Positions 47,501 to 55,081 of a stretch of DNA of 64,000 nt are shown in pieces (within the stretch, counting starts at the first letter, position 1; every line of letters begins with the position of its first letter). The position numbers and the translations under genes are program-made. The stretch is taken from positions 37,752,454-37,816,453 of the forward strand of contig NC_054712.1 in the NCBI RefSeq assembly GCF_016097555.1, read 5' to 3'. Below the pieces are notes generated by a model. It worked only from the letters and a program-made list of their open reading frames with translations. It was not told where the DNA came from and did no database searches. This DNA is from Gigantopelta aegis. Its lineage: Eukaryota > Mollusca > Gastropoda > Neomphalida > Peltospiridae.

Positions 47501-50171
47501 AAGAGTAGCCTATGTGGTGACAGCGGCTTTCCTCTAACAAACAGTGTCAGAATGACCATATGTTTGATGTCCAATAGTGGATAAGAAAAAAACATCAATG
47601 TGCTCTAGTGGTGTCGTTAAATAAAACAAACTTTACTTTTTACTTAATTGTGTTGAACAGTATAATTTTCAGTGTGAAAGAACGATGCACAATTGTACAT
47701 GGGAGAGGGGATAATGATCAAATGTACAAAAGATGTACAGGGGGGAAGGGAGGTAAAAAAAAACCCCAGATTTTGAGCTTTTGTACTATGAATGGTCCAG
47801 GTGTAATTATAATTTGTGTAACCAACAATTGGTTACTTAGGTAAAATTCACAGATAGAAGTTCTGCTTACCTCAAATCTTGGAATATTATCCCCTGCCAG
47901 ACATTCTATGTACCTAATGATATCATCACTAGTTAAAAATTATGTTGTGTAAAATTTATGCTAGGAGACTAATTAAAATGAATGTAACATGTTTTGTTGG
48001 GGGTGGGGTCAACTTTTTTCTTGTTCGATTAAAATTTAATTGATAATATTCTTAAAGGGACATTCCCGAGTTTGCTGTATTATAAGATGTTTCCAACTAA
48101 TAAAACATTTCTATGATTAAACTTACAATATCAGTGTCTGTATATTCAATGTGTTTCTGGTCGTCTTAATATTTATAAGAAGCCAAACTGGATTTTGTCT
48201 TCAAATAATTTAATACGTACGAAAAAAAATAAAAAATTGAAATAAAATGAAATTTAACCTAGTACAAATATTAGAACGATTAGAAACGCATTTAATATAC
48301 AGCCACTAATATTTTGTGGAGAAAAATATATTTGATATGTAATTACAATCGTTAAAGTCTTTGTTAGTCGATAACATCTTAACGGTAGGGTCAACTCCAA
48401 CAAGAGCCGTATGTGTTGGAAAGATGCATACCCAGACCACCAACACATACTGATACTTTAGCAAATGAAAAATGCGTAATTTTAGAGTTAATAAAAAACC
48501 ATGATTATTCCTGCTAACTGGGGGCAGCCATTTTGTTTCGTTTTTGTGACGTCCAGTGGGATAGTTTGGGGTGAAGTGACGTCAGCTCCTGACCATCTCC
48601 TGCATGTACAGTGTAAACAAAAGCAGTAATTTTCGACAAAGCGCTTCTCTTTGATCAACCTGACTTGTAAAACAGCATAAATGACGTAATAATATAATAA
48701 ACTATTTAACTAAATATTTATATTTCAAGTTGCAGTAACAGAACAAAATGGGGTTATAGTATTTTTCTCTGTTAAATAATCCAAAGGAAAAATGTACACT
48801 ATTAGGCCTATTGATATGCTACATTGGAGCAAAATCGACAACCCACGATACCCAAGTGATAATTTTCTTTTCTTTGGGACTACGTAATTGGTCAGTTCTG
48901 TGGTTTTAGATGGAAAAGTCTATTTAATCAGTAGTTTTACAGAACTATTTCCAGTAATAAACCATGTCCATTACAATTTTAGGGGTGACAGGTAATATTC
49001 CACAATACCGGTATGTATTTTTGTGTCTAGACAGCTTCAATTAATTGGCTCGTCTGGTTACCAATCAAATACACACCTGCCAATCAGGAATCACAGGTAA
49101 AATCAACTAACAGCATAGACCAATTAACTGAGAAAACACTCCGTGTATCATTTCAGTACGTAGGTTAATGCAAGGGCAAAACATTGTTAATTGTTTCGAC
49201 TTGTAGTGTAGCCACTTTGACAATGGTATTTTATTTTGTATTGAAATATAATATATACCGTATAGTGCTGGATATACTTATTGCTGGCTTACTGGGATGT
49301 GTATTATTACAGAACATTGCAATGTATGACTATTTATCATCCCGTAAAAACCAGGTAGATTGTGTTTCTCTAGTTCTAAGGCTCATTCCAGACGTTACGC
49401 GTTAAGTATTACATAACCACCAGCTCGCCAGAGGGCGTACTCACTGAAATGGTACAAAATGTCTGCACCCATTATATATAATAGCCGTCACATTTAACCG
49501 TTTTATTAACTACTATACGATTATACGTGTTGATATTAAGCAATAATGTGCATTATATATCATTGAATATGCATACCAGGCCAAATACCTTAAATTGGCT
49601 TAATTGTCCTCTCCTTTAAAAAGTGCAGCAAACTCAGGAATGTCCCTTTAATGTTTTTGCGATTCATATATGAAAAATAAATTTTTGACCGACAGACAGA
49701 ATTATGTTTATTAGAATTTAGTTGTATTAGTTAATAATGTTATAAGATGATTCTAGAGACCATTTTTAATTTTTGTCAAAATATTTTCATTTTCATATTT
49801 ACTGTGGCTCATTCTGAATAGTTTATTTGCTCATTTTACCCCGACCAAAACCGAGCTCGCTAGTTATATTTCTAATACTTTTTAATGATACTTATTATTG
49901 TGTTTCATTTTTTAAATTAAAATATTATACATCAGAGGTAAACACGAAAACACAAACCTGATCTTGTATCGAAAGCGACCACAAAAATCGCTACAATATT
50001 GTCGAATTCAGTTGTCGGTGACACGGAAGTGCTTCCGCTTATGTTAATAACATCTTTGATTGGACTTGTACTGCCATGTTCTGAACATAAATTTCTAACT
50101 TTTTGTCTCTGGATTTCATATTCATCTTCTTCTTCAAATGTCAAGAGAGGCCTTTGATCATCTTCGGCCAT
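35322..50171 (-). CDS. DENND11: DENN domain-containing protein 11 (LCHN/KIAA1147), nine coding exons, complete
   Basis: Joined from nine minus-strand exons (50171-49958, 45285-45186, 43821-43663, 42796-42637, 41340-41202, 37906-37781, 36881-36731, 36191-36117, 35520-35322), all phases agreeing, 1323 bp or 440 codons plus stop. Human DENND11 is about 455. Order: N-terminal longin-like start ([17 protein letters not shown], residues about 56-72), [60 protein letters not shown], the core [16 protein letters not shown] (about 240-256), then TTEKIF, a D/E-rich helix and the C-terminal [24 protein letters not shown] proteins typically act as Rab exchange factors; for LCHN this is inferred and a neuronal role has been reported. 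The start at 50171 is the first in-frame ATG, giving [10 protein letters not shown]. All splice sites are GT-AG except intron 5 (GC-AG). Confidence 0.95.
36117..36191 (-). CDS. DENND11: DENND11 exon 8
   Basis: Acceptor TCTTACAG|GTCAG, donor ACAAA|GTGAGT. Codes [20 protein letters not shown] then EFFTK, corresponding to the acidic segment before the C-terminal helices. Confidence 0.9.
36360..36488. repeat. G-run/C-run bounded segment in DENND11 intron 7
   Basis: A G homopolymer (36361-36374) and a C homopolymer (about 36474-36486) flank 100 bp. Segment 50784-50967 is similarly bounded by G and C runs. Possibly a MITE relic. Confidence 0.4.
36731..36881 (-). CDS. DENND11: DENND11 exon 7
   Basis: Acceptor CTTGTAG|GTACG, donor CAAAG|GTTTTT (weak). 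Codes [20 protein letters not shown], a divergent stretch, and [15 protein letters not shown]. Confidence 0.93.
36953..37253 (-). mobile_element. tRNA-derived SINE, nearly full length, tail B
   Basis: Its minus strand begins GGGTGGGATGTAGCCCAGTG and ends in the tail B block (GTGCTCTAGTGGTGTTG, AAACAAAACAAATG). The tetranucleotide array 37254-37565 starts exactly at its head end. Confidence 0.8.
37254..37565. repeat. (ATGA/ATGG)n tetranucleotide array
   Basis: About 310 bp of GAATGAATGGATG-type units, with patches of ATGA and ATGG alternating. Three overlapping Ser/Ile/His-rich ORFs on the minus strand are translations of the repeat, not genes. Confidence 0.95.
37781..37906 (-). CDS. DENND11: DENND11 exon 6
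   Basis: Acceptor GTTTTTCAG|TATAC, donor TTGCAT|GTAAG. Codes [20 protein letters not shown] and [19 protein letters not shown]. The split Cys codon (T|GT) is completed by exon 7. Confidence 0.93.
38745..38920. repeat. Inverted-repeat sequence left of the TTAA element
   Basis: CCCGCAAATGTTTTATTTTTGACC is opposed by GGTCAAAAATGACATTTGCGGG, with a CTCAGGCTAACGCTTT loop. Another CCCGCAAAT lies at about 38884. It is probably a short foldback element. Confidence 0.55.
39171..39480 (+). pseudogene. THAP-domain coding remnant
   Basis: From ATG at 39171: [20 protein letters not shown], then [16 protein letters not shown] and WKYWTG, the pattern of an N-terminal THAP zinc finger (GCSN, hydrophobic-FP, KLC-V). 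The frame is lost near 39310. The C-terminal THAP signature continues in a different frame from about 39390 ([12 protein letters not shown]). The usual first Cys before VVGGC is Ser. It cannot code for a working protein. Confidence 0.7.
39893..40277. repeat. Two-copy tandem repeat (~195 bp) inside the TTAA element
   Basis: 39893-40090 and 40092-40277 share TTTCTGAGCAGACTGTTTTC, CACTTTTACTCTTCTTTTTT-like and GGATGGGACGGACTAAAAGT, differing mainly in T-run length. Recent duplication. Confidence 0.85.
41202..41340 (-). CDS. DENND11: DENND11 exon 5 (followed by a GC donor)
   Basis: Acceptor ATTTACCAG|ATTAC. Codes [20 protein letters not shown] and [17 protein letters not shown]. The exon must end CAGAG and the intron begins GCAAGT: no GT donor keeps the frame, while AG|GCAAGT is the classic strong GC donor. 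It joins in phase 1 to VYCACCLG of exon 6. Confidence 0.92.
41383..41690. repeat. ~120-bp tandem repeat, 2.5 copies, DENND11 intron 4
   Basis: TTCTAAACTTGGCTAGTACA, GATTGTTACTTCACGAGGAT and AAAAATCACAAATAAAGTA recur at about 120-bp spacing, with a third, more diverged copy from about 41620. Confidence 0.85.
41886..42284 (-). mobile_element. Composite SINE: type C head with tail B
   Basis: The minus strand starts CCGGCCTCGGTGGCGTCGTG, with the B box GGGTTCGAATCCC. It then has a body ending near GTGCAAACC-type sequence, the common middle AAAAGATCCCTTGCTGCC, and finishes in tail B (CACTAGAGC on +). The head and body are almost identical to 53404-53765, but the tail differs. Confidence 0.82.
42637..42796 (-). 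CDS. DENND11: DENND11 exon 4
   Basis: Acceptor GTTTCCAG|ACATC, donor ATGAAG|GTACAC. Codes [20 protein letters not shown], then a less conserved Ser/Thr/Pro linker ([14 protein letters not shown]) and PEMK. Ends in phase 0. Confidence 0.93.
43299..43625 (-). mobile_element. Type C SINE with duplicated head
   Basis: Two type C heads (each ending ACCGAGGCCGG or ACAGAGGCCGG on the + strand, at 43625 and 43510) lie in tandem before one body ending TGAAAATAAGTTG-like on the minus strand. It corresponds to 33270-33515 in opposite orientation. Confidence 0.72.
43663..43821 (-). CDS. DENND11: DENND11 exon 3
   Basis: Acceptor CTCTGCAG|ATACT, donor GTCAG|GTGCG. Codes [20 protein letters not shown] and [21 protein letters not shown] type C SINE head ends only about 38 bp into the following intron. 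Confidence 0.95.
43851..44886 (-). mobile_element. tRNA-derived SINE split by a hAT-like MITE
   Basis: Tail A lies at 43851-43896 (AAGGAAGGAAATGGTTTATT on +) and the rest of the SINE resumes at 44630 (TTATATGGTGTAGGACATAT) and runs to its head at 44886. Removing 43897-44629 restores an uninterrupted family consensus (ACGGTTATATGG), so the insertion boundaries are unusually certain. Confidence 0.82.
43897..44629. mobile_element. hAT-like MITE, CAGGCCCCTCC ends
   Basis: It begins CAGGCCCCTCCATGCGAG and ends GGAGAGGCCTG, with TTATA repeated on both sides (one additional A on the right). Internal paired motifs such as GGCGAGCAG..TTGCTCGCC and GGAGAGCAG..TTGCTCTCC are present. No ORF. Confidence 0.75.
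45186..45285 (-). CDS. DENND11: DENND11 exon 2
   Basis: Acceptor TCCTTTAG|GTAAT, donor TTTGT|GTAAG. Codes [20 protein letters not shown] then [12 protein letters not shown], a hallmark segment of the family. Confidence 0.94.
45788..46037. mobile_element. hAT-like MITE, CAGGGTTTCTGCC family, with exact 5-bp duplication
   Basis: The ends CAGTGTTTCTGCC and GGCAGAAACCCTG are inverted repeats. ACCAC stands immediately outside both (45783-45787 and 46038-46042). It lies in DENND11 intron 1. It is a good template for defining this family's length (250 bp). Confidence 0.82.
46045..46200. mobile_element. Short MITE, CAGGGGCCTAATTCAC ends
   Basis: CAGGGGCCTAATTCACTAAA is inverted at TTTAGTGAATTAGGCCTCTG. 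The 156-bp element starts 8 bp after the end of its neighbour. The outer duplication is not clear. Confidence 0.78.
46648..46850 (-). mobile_element. SINE, head-truncated, tail A
   Basis: The + strand reads AAGGAAGGAAATGGTTTATT, AACGACGCACTCAACACATT, GCAGCAAGGGATCTTTTATA and stops near GATAGCACTCAGG. Confidence 0.78.
46983..47257 (+). mobile_element. SINE, partial head, tail B
   Basis: CCAGTGCACCACAACTGG, CATATAAAAGATCCCTTACT, GATTAATAAATCAATATGCT and AAACAAAACAAACTTTAAA appear in order. Confidence 0.75.
47452..47642 (+). mobile_element. SINE, 5'-truncated, tail B
   Basis: GCAAATAAAAGATCCCTTGC with GTCGGAAAAGAGTAGCCTAT matches the middle of the composite SINE at 41886. It ends AATAAAACAAACTTTACTTT. 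Confidence 0.75.
48056..49647. mobile_element. TTAA-flanked non-autonomous element, 1.6 kb
   Basis: The termini AGGGACATTCCCGAGTTTGC and GCAAACTCAGGAATGTCCCT are inverted repeats of about 25 bp, with TTAA outside each (48052-48055, 49648-49651). The interior has only short ORFs. It fills a third of DENND11 intron 1. The AGGGACA start is shared with the 10870 family, suggesting mobilisation by the same type of transposase. Confidence 0.82.
49958..50171 (-). CDS. DENND11: DENND11 exon 1 (start codon)
   Basis: Starts at ATG (50171-50169) with an A-rich upstream context (TTGAAAATGG). The first 50 residues are acidic and probably disordered, then [17 protein letters not shown] begins the conserved domain. 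The donor is ATCAG|GTTTGTG and it ends in phase 1. Confidence 0.94.
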
Positions 50172-50293
50172 TTTCAATGTTTATATTATAATATTTTTAT
50201 TTGGACTTTAAACGCAAAAGAGTGCTTTCTCAACACAATCTGTCGTCTGTACCACAAAAACGATAAAATTAAGCTCCATGTTAATACGTCTCT

Positions 50294-50294
<1 letters not shown>

Positions 50295-50306
<12 letters not shown>
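50295..50306 (+). promoter_or_regulatory. Pol III A box of tRNA-Asn
   Basis: TGGCGCAATCGG fits the TRGYNNARNNG consensus, at the expected D-arm position. Confidence 0.9.
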
Positions 50307-50339
<33 letters not shown>

Positions 50340-50344
<5 letters not shown>

Positions 50345-50350
50345 GAGCCC
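50340..50350 (+). promoter_or_regulatory. Pol III B box of tRNA-Asn
   Basis: GGTTCGAGCCC is an exact B box (GGTTCGANNCC), 34 bp after the A box. Confidence 0.95.
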
Positions 50351-50365
50351 ACCCAGGGACGTTCA

Positions 50366-50372
50366 TTTTTTT
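50366..50372 (+). terminator. Pol III oligo-T terminator
   Basis: Seven T begin 4 bp after the mature tRNA-Asn 3' end, enough for Pol III release. Confidence 0.9.
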
Positions 50373-50578
50373 CCCCAGCTTTTAATTTTATTATTTTCCC
50401 ATTTGTTTTTCTTATTTATTTATATGTGCAGATAGGTCTATGGGTTTATTTTTTTTATATAAAATTTAAAAACATAAAGTGTCAGTTGGCAGGATTTTAA
50501 CGTACTGCACCGATTCGCATGGCATTTTCAAGGCTAACCCGAGTAGACCTACTCAAACGGTAAGAGAGCTAGACGGCC

Positions 50579-50618
50579 CATTTGGACAGTTATAAACACT
50601 CTGATAACTGTCCAAATG
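50579..50618. repeat. Perfect 15-bp inverted repeat downstream of tRNA-Asn
   Basis: CATTTGGACAGTTAT and ATAACTGTCCAAATG are exact complements around a 10-base loop (AAACACTCTG). Arms are too short for a microRNA precursor. Function unknown. Confidence 0.8.
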
Positions 50619-50783
50619 TCACATTCAGAGATAGCTCTGTTGTTGCACACGCCTGTTATGGGCGCAGGTGTCGACTTATGCCGGCTCCTGCGTCCAGGAC
50701 ACAAACATACCATTATTATTTATTTATTTACATAGAGTATGAACAAAAAAATCTATATTTATAAATAAAAAAGAGAAAGAAAA

Positions 50784-50967
50784 TGAGCCGTAGCTAGCGG
50801 AGGGGGGGGGGGGGGGGGGGGGGGGCAGAAAAAATCCGGAAAGCATTATAGAAACTTAAAGAAAATTCTCTTCTTAACTGTTTAAGGAGTTTTAGACTAT
50901 GAAGTACTCAGTTGCCCCCCCCCCCCCCACACACACACACAAACAAAAAATCCTAGCTACGGCCCTG
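50784..50967. mobile_element. MITE with GCCGTAGCTAG ends
   Basis: GCCGTAGCTAGCGG near the left and TCCTAGCTACGGCCCTG at the right are inverted. A long G run (50803-50825) and a C run (about 50916-50928) lie inside the ends. The left CAGG start is eroded. Confidence 0.6.
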
Positions 50968-51240
50968 TAACATACAGTGTGAGCAACAAATTATTTGATT
51001 CTGTGAAGCGGGTGGGGATGGGGATGGGGGTGGATGCGCGGATCCCAAACAATACAATCTTTATTTCTCTATATATGCATAATACAAAGAACACGGCACA
51101 TTTTAAAACATAAGCATGGAAATGTAAATAAGAACATTTATACAGTCATGTATGGAATAAAGGCATGTTGTGTACCGATAGATAAACATAAGTGAATAAA
51201 GGCACGATTGTACATAGCCAAATATAATTATAGATATTAA

Positions 51241-51545
51241 TAAAGTAAAGTTTGTTTTGTTTAACGTCAACACTGGAGCACATTAATTAATCAACGGCTA
51301 TTGGATGTCAAACATTTGATTATTCTGACTCGTGTGGTCGTCAGAGGAAACCCGCTAATTTTTCCTAATGCAGCGAGGGATCTTTTATATGCACTTTCCC
51401 ACAGACAGGAAATCACATACCACGGACTTTGACCAGTTGTGGTGCACTGGCTGGAACGAGAAAAAAAAGTCAGTTGAATGGATCCACTGAGGTGATTTGA
51501 TCCTGCGACACAAGCACCTCAGGCAAGCACTCAACCAACTGATGA
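51241..51545 (-). mobile_element. tRNA-derived SINE, full length, TAGCTCAG-type head, tail B
   Basis: It is the same head type as the copy at 245-521 (AAGCACTCAACCAACTGA on the + strand) with the standard tail B at its left end. The next SINE starts about 50 bp further on. Confidence 0.75.
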
Positions 51546-51595
51546 GGCAGAGGATCTCGACCAATCTGCTAGTCTGTGTGAAAACATTTCGTAAC

Positions 51596-51908
51596 AAAAC
51601 GTTTGTTTTGTTTAACGACACCACAAGAGCACATTGATTTATTAATCATCGGCTATTGGATGTCAAACATTTGGTAATTTTGACATACGAGTCTTAGAGA
51701 GGAAACCCGCTACATTTTTCCATTAGTAGCAAGGAAATCTTTTATATGCACCATCCCATAAGCAGGATAGCACATACCACGACCTTTGATATACCAGTCG
51801 GGGTTCACTGGCTGGAACGAGAAATAGCCCAATGGGCCCGCCGATGGGGATCTATCCTAGACCGACAGCGCGTCAAGTGAGCGCTTTACCACTTGGCTAC
51901 GTCCCCCC
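51596..51908 (-). mobile_element. tRNA-derived SINE, full length, tail B
   Basis: AAACGTTTGTTTTGTTTAAC starts the tail on the + strand. It ends at the head GTAGCCAAGTGG (minus) beside a C homopolymer at 51905-51927. Low divergence. Confidence 0.82.
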
Positions 51909-52091
51909 CCCCCCCCCCCCCCCCCCACGGGAAAAAAGGCACATGGGCCAACTCGTCAAAAGGGATCATTCACACACACACACACACCTAAAAGAAAAAG
52001 AAGGAAAAAAGGCACATGCATAGCCTATTTTTGGGAGGATAGGTCCTATGCCCCCCCCCCCCCCCCTCCCCCAACACACATTTTTGATCCA

Positions 52092-52350
52092 CCCACGTGG
52101 GCGGGACGTAACCTAGTGGTGGGCTCATTTGGGCTATTTCTCGTTCCAGCCAATGCTCCACAACTGGTGTTACAAAGGTCATGGTATGTACTATATAGTA
52201 GACAAATAAATTCTGTCTGTGGGATTGTGCATATAAAGGATTCCTTAATGCTAGTTTTTAAACAAAAGTATCCATGGGGTGGCTGCAAGGGCTTTTCGTT
52301 TCATTTTTTATTTATTTTTTTATGAGCGTCAACTCGTTAAATAAAACACG
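52092..52350 (+). mobile_element. SINE, internally rearranged
   Basis: The head GGGCGGGACGTAACCTAGTG goes straight to GGGCTCATTTGGGCTATTTC, skipping the B-box part. It ends AACTCGTTAAATAAAACACG. Confidence 0.7.
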
Positions 52351-52371
52351 TGTATTTTCCCCTCCTTTAGG

Positions 52372-52620
52372 AGTGGGGCCAGGACGTAACCCAGTGGTAA
52401 AGCACTTGCCTGATGCGTGGTCGGGCTAGGATTGATCCCCGTCGGTGGGCCTATTGGGCTATTTCTTGGAGGGTTAGTTGTTAGTGAGAGAGGAGGGTGT
52501 AGCGGTCTTACACCAACCCACTGATAACTCGCTCTGGGTTTGAGCCGGTACAGAGCTGCGAATCCTGTACCTACCAGCCTTATGTCTGATGGCCTAACCA
52601 CAACACCACACTAATTGTAT
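52372..52620 (+). mobile_element. SINE head joined to an inverted type C SINE piece
   Basis: 52372-52465 is a + strand head (AGGACGTAACCCAGTGGTAA, B box GGATTGATCCCC). From about 52470 the sequence is a minus-strand type C fragment (TTACACCAACCCACTGATAA, CTACCAGCCTTATGTCTGAT). Two SINEs are fused head to body. Confidence 0.65.
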
Positions 52621-52764
52621 TGGGACTGGGTACGAGCCTGCCTTAGTGCACACCCCATGATCCAGTCACTGTTACACAATTATTTTAACGGTCACCCAGG
52701 CCCGTAAGAATATCTGGGGTTGCGCGCTCTTTATTGGGGTTGGAGCCATATGTATTTTTTTTCT

Positions 52765-52945
52765 TTCTAGCCACGACTGGTATATCAAAAGCCATGGTAT
52801 GTGCTCTTCTGTCTGTGGAATGTTGCATATTAAAGATCCCTTGCTACTAATGCACAAATGTAGCAGGCTTCCTCTCTGAGACTATGTCAACATTACTAAA
52901 TATTTTATATCCAACAGCCGATGATTAATAAACAAACTTCTTTAT
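52765..52945 (+). mobile_element. SINE, 5'-truncated, tail B
   Basis: CCACGACTGGTATATCAAAA, CATATTAAAGATCCCTTGCT and AACAGCCGATGATTAATAAA are visible. The end is cut at ACAAACTTC. Confidence 0.72.
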
Positions 52946-53119
52946 GTAAAGTACGCTATAGGACCCCCCTCCCCCCGCAAAAAATCAAAATCAAATCAAA
53001 TCAAATCTTGATTTTCGTCTTCACGAGCCTGCAGGCATATTTGAAACTGAGATGACAAAAACCAAAATTAAAAAAAAAAATCAAAAATATCTTTATAGTG
53101 TTAAGCCAAAATACGTACA

Positions 53120-53372
53120 TTACAGTAACCGATGTCAAACATTTGGAAACTTTAATATTAATCTTTTGGAGGAAACCTACTACATTTCCCCATTGGTAGC
53201 AAGGGATCTTTTATATGCACCATCAAAGATAGGATAACACGTACCACAGCCGTAGATACACCAATCGTGGAGCATTTGCCGGAACGAAAATGTGCCCACC
53301 GACTAGGATTGACCCTAAACCGACCGTGCACCTTGAGCACTTTACCACTGAACTACGTCCCACCCCTTATTC
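53120..53372 (-). mobile_element. SINE, tail-truncated
   Basis: Reads GATGTCAAACATTTGG through the middle to the minus-strand head GGGGTGGGACGTAGTTCAGT. Confidence 0.72.
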
Positions 53373-53403
53373 CCAATTTAAAAAAACAAACCAGTTTGTT
53401 AGT

Positions 53404-53765
53404 TTTGTTTAGAAAGAAAGAAATATTTTATTTACGGTTATATGGCGTCAGACATATGGTTAAGGACCACACAGATTTTGAGAGGAAACCCGCTGTCGCC
53501 ACTACATGGGCTACTCTTCCGATTAGCAGCAAGGGATCTTTTATTTGCGCTTCCCACAGGCAGGATAGCACAAACCATGGCCTTTGTTGAACCAGTTATG
53601 GATCACTGGTCGGTGCAAGTGGTTTACACCTACCCATTGAGCCTTGCGGAGCACTCACTCAGGGTTTGGAATTGGTATCTGGATTAAAAATCCCATGCCT
53701 CTCAACTGGGATCTGAACCCAGTACCTACCAGCCTGTAGACCGATGGCCTACCACGACGCCAGTA
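53404..53765 (-). mobile_element. Composite SINE: type C head with tail A
   Basis: Tail A is on the left (ATATTTTATTTACGGTTATA, CAGACATATGGTTAAGGACC). The centre and head are nearly the same as 41886-42284 (TTATTTGCGCTTCCCACAGG, GGTCGGTGCAAGTGGTTTAC, CTGTAGACCGATGGCCTACC). The last head bases are missing at 53765. Confidence 0.82.
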
Positions 53766-54065
53766 GTTTTGTTTAGAGCAAACTGATTTATTAATCATCC
53801 ACTATCAAACATTTGGTACTTCTGACAGTCCGAGAGGAAACCCGCTACATTTTTCCATTAGTAGCAAGGGATCTTATAATATATATATATGCACCATCCC
53901 ACAGACAAGATAGCACATACCATGGCCTTTGATACACCAGTCGTGGAGACGTAGCTAGCAAGAGGAGATCTGGTAAACTTCTTAGCTACAACCTCAACTT
54001 GACAGATTGACCTTAGACAAACCGTGCATCGTGCGAGTGCTCTACCACATGGCTACGTCCCACCC
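53766..54065 (-). mobile_element. tRNA-derived SINE, tail partly lost
   Basis: TTTTGTTTAGAGCAAACTGA starts a damaged tail B, joined directly to the previous SINE's head. The minus-strand head GGGGTGGGACGTAGCCATGT ends it. A TA run (53877-53892) is inserted in the middle. Confidence 0.7.
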
Positions 54066-54209
54066 CTTATGCTCAATTAAGTCTGGTAAAAAAACTACTC
54101 GTCAATTATCATAAAACAAAGTTTTAAAATGTATCAAACTCGCTTTTGCAGGTACGTACATGCTTTGTCTTTGTTGGACCATCATTGAAAATTCACTTTG
54201 TAAAAAGTA

Positions 54210-54470
54210 GTCTTGTTTTAACACTACCACGAGAGCACATTTTTATTAATCATCGGCTATTGAATGTCACATTTGGCAATTATGAGTCAGAGGCATGAGA
54301 CTTATATGCACCATCTCACAGACAGGATAACACATACCACAGCCTTTTATATAGGCTACCAGTCATAGTGCACTGGCTAGAACCAGAAATAACCCAATGG
54401 GCCACCGACAACGATCTATCCAAGACTAACGGTATACTAAACAAGGTTTTTACCACTGGGCTAACTCCTG
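54210..54470 (-). mobile_element. SINE, diverged, tail B
   Basis: CACTACCACGAGAGCACATT, TTATTAATCATCGGCTATTG and TATGCACCATCTCACAGACA are visible. The head is eroded (GTTAGCCCAGTGG on the minus strand). Confidence 0.65.
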
Positions 54471-54852
54471 TTCCAATTCAATTTGTAAGCCAGTTTTTAC
54501 TAGTATATGTATGTATGGAAGTTATGATAATGGGAAGGGGCATGCTGGTAGATTTTAAAATATTTTCTGAGCACATTTCACATTTCTATCTGGTGGTGGG
54601 GCGTGTGTGTGTGTGTGTGTGTTGTTTAGTTTCTAATAGTTGAATAAAAAGATGGAACTTAATACCCACAAAATATGCAACTATAATTTGAGAGGGGGGT
54701 TTGAGGTGGCATGCTGGCATATTTAAAATATTTTCTTAGTGCATTTCACATTTCTATCCGAGGTTGAATAAAAATAATAGAACAGGAAGGCAACTCCATA
54801 CCCACAAAATGTGTAAACAATGCAAAAACTACTTTGTTCCGAATTGGAGCAC

Positions 54853-54858
54853 TTTATT
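54853..54858 (-). terminator. RPL14 polyadenylation signal
   Basis: AATAAA on the minus strand, 25 bp after the RPL14 stop codon. The very short 3' UTR this implies is usual for ribosomal protein mRNAs. Confidence 0.8.
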
Positions 54859-54883
54859 ACATAGCAACCAATGTCAATCACAT

Positions 54884-55081
54884 TTATTTCTTCGATTTTT
54901 TTTCAGATTTCTCCTGTTTCTTAGATTTCTGCGATTTCTCTGGTTTCGCAGATTTTTGTGATTTCTCTGGTTTCGCAGATTTTCCTGCTTTCTTGGCAAG
55001 CTTCTTTGTTTTTGGCTTTGGAGGGTTTTTCCTTGCCGTTTTTCTCAGCTTCCCATACTCAATGTTAATCATACGGTTTCT
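54884..55081 (-). CDS. RPL14: RPL14 terminal exon
   Basis: Acceptor TACTTGCAG|AGAAA; TAA at 54886-54884. 65 codons: NRMINIEYGKLRKTARKNPP, then Lys-rich repeats. Three 27-bp units occupy 54982-54956, 54955-54929 and 54928-54902. The first two differ only at synonymous third positions; the third is diverged (KSKKQEKSE). Confidence 0.95.
   Translation of the reverse strand, partial: RNRMINIEYGKLRKTARKNPPKPKTKKLAKKAGKSAKPEKSQKSAKPEKSQKSKKQEKSEKKSKK

Larger units (their letters stand above)
50288..50361 (+). tRNA. tRNA-Asn (anticodon GTT)
   Basis: All arms fold: acceptor GTCTCTG/CAGGGAC (one G-U), D arm GCGC/GCGC, anticodon stem TTCGG/CCGAA around loop CTGTTAA (anticodon GTT at 50322-50324), T arm GGTGG/CCACC with TTCGAGC, and discriminator G. 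The length is 74 without CCA and there is no intron. From memory it equals the vertebrate tRNA-Asn sequence base for base, so it is under full constraint and very likely active. Confidence 0.98.

Noticed and set aside
49184-49405. 73-codon ORF with hydrophobic stretches
   Set aside because: It lies inside the TTAA-flanked element 48056-49647, has no homology I recognise and is typical of chance ORFs in AT-rich DNA.
51908-52090. ORFs with poly-Pro or poly-Gly next to SINE heads
   Set aside because: These arise from C homopolymers and SINE sequence. No gene structure is present.
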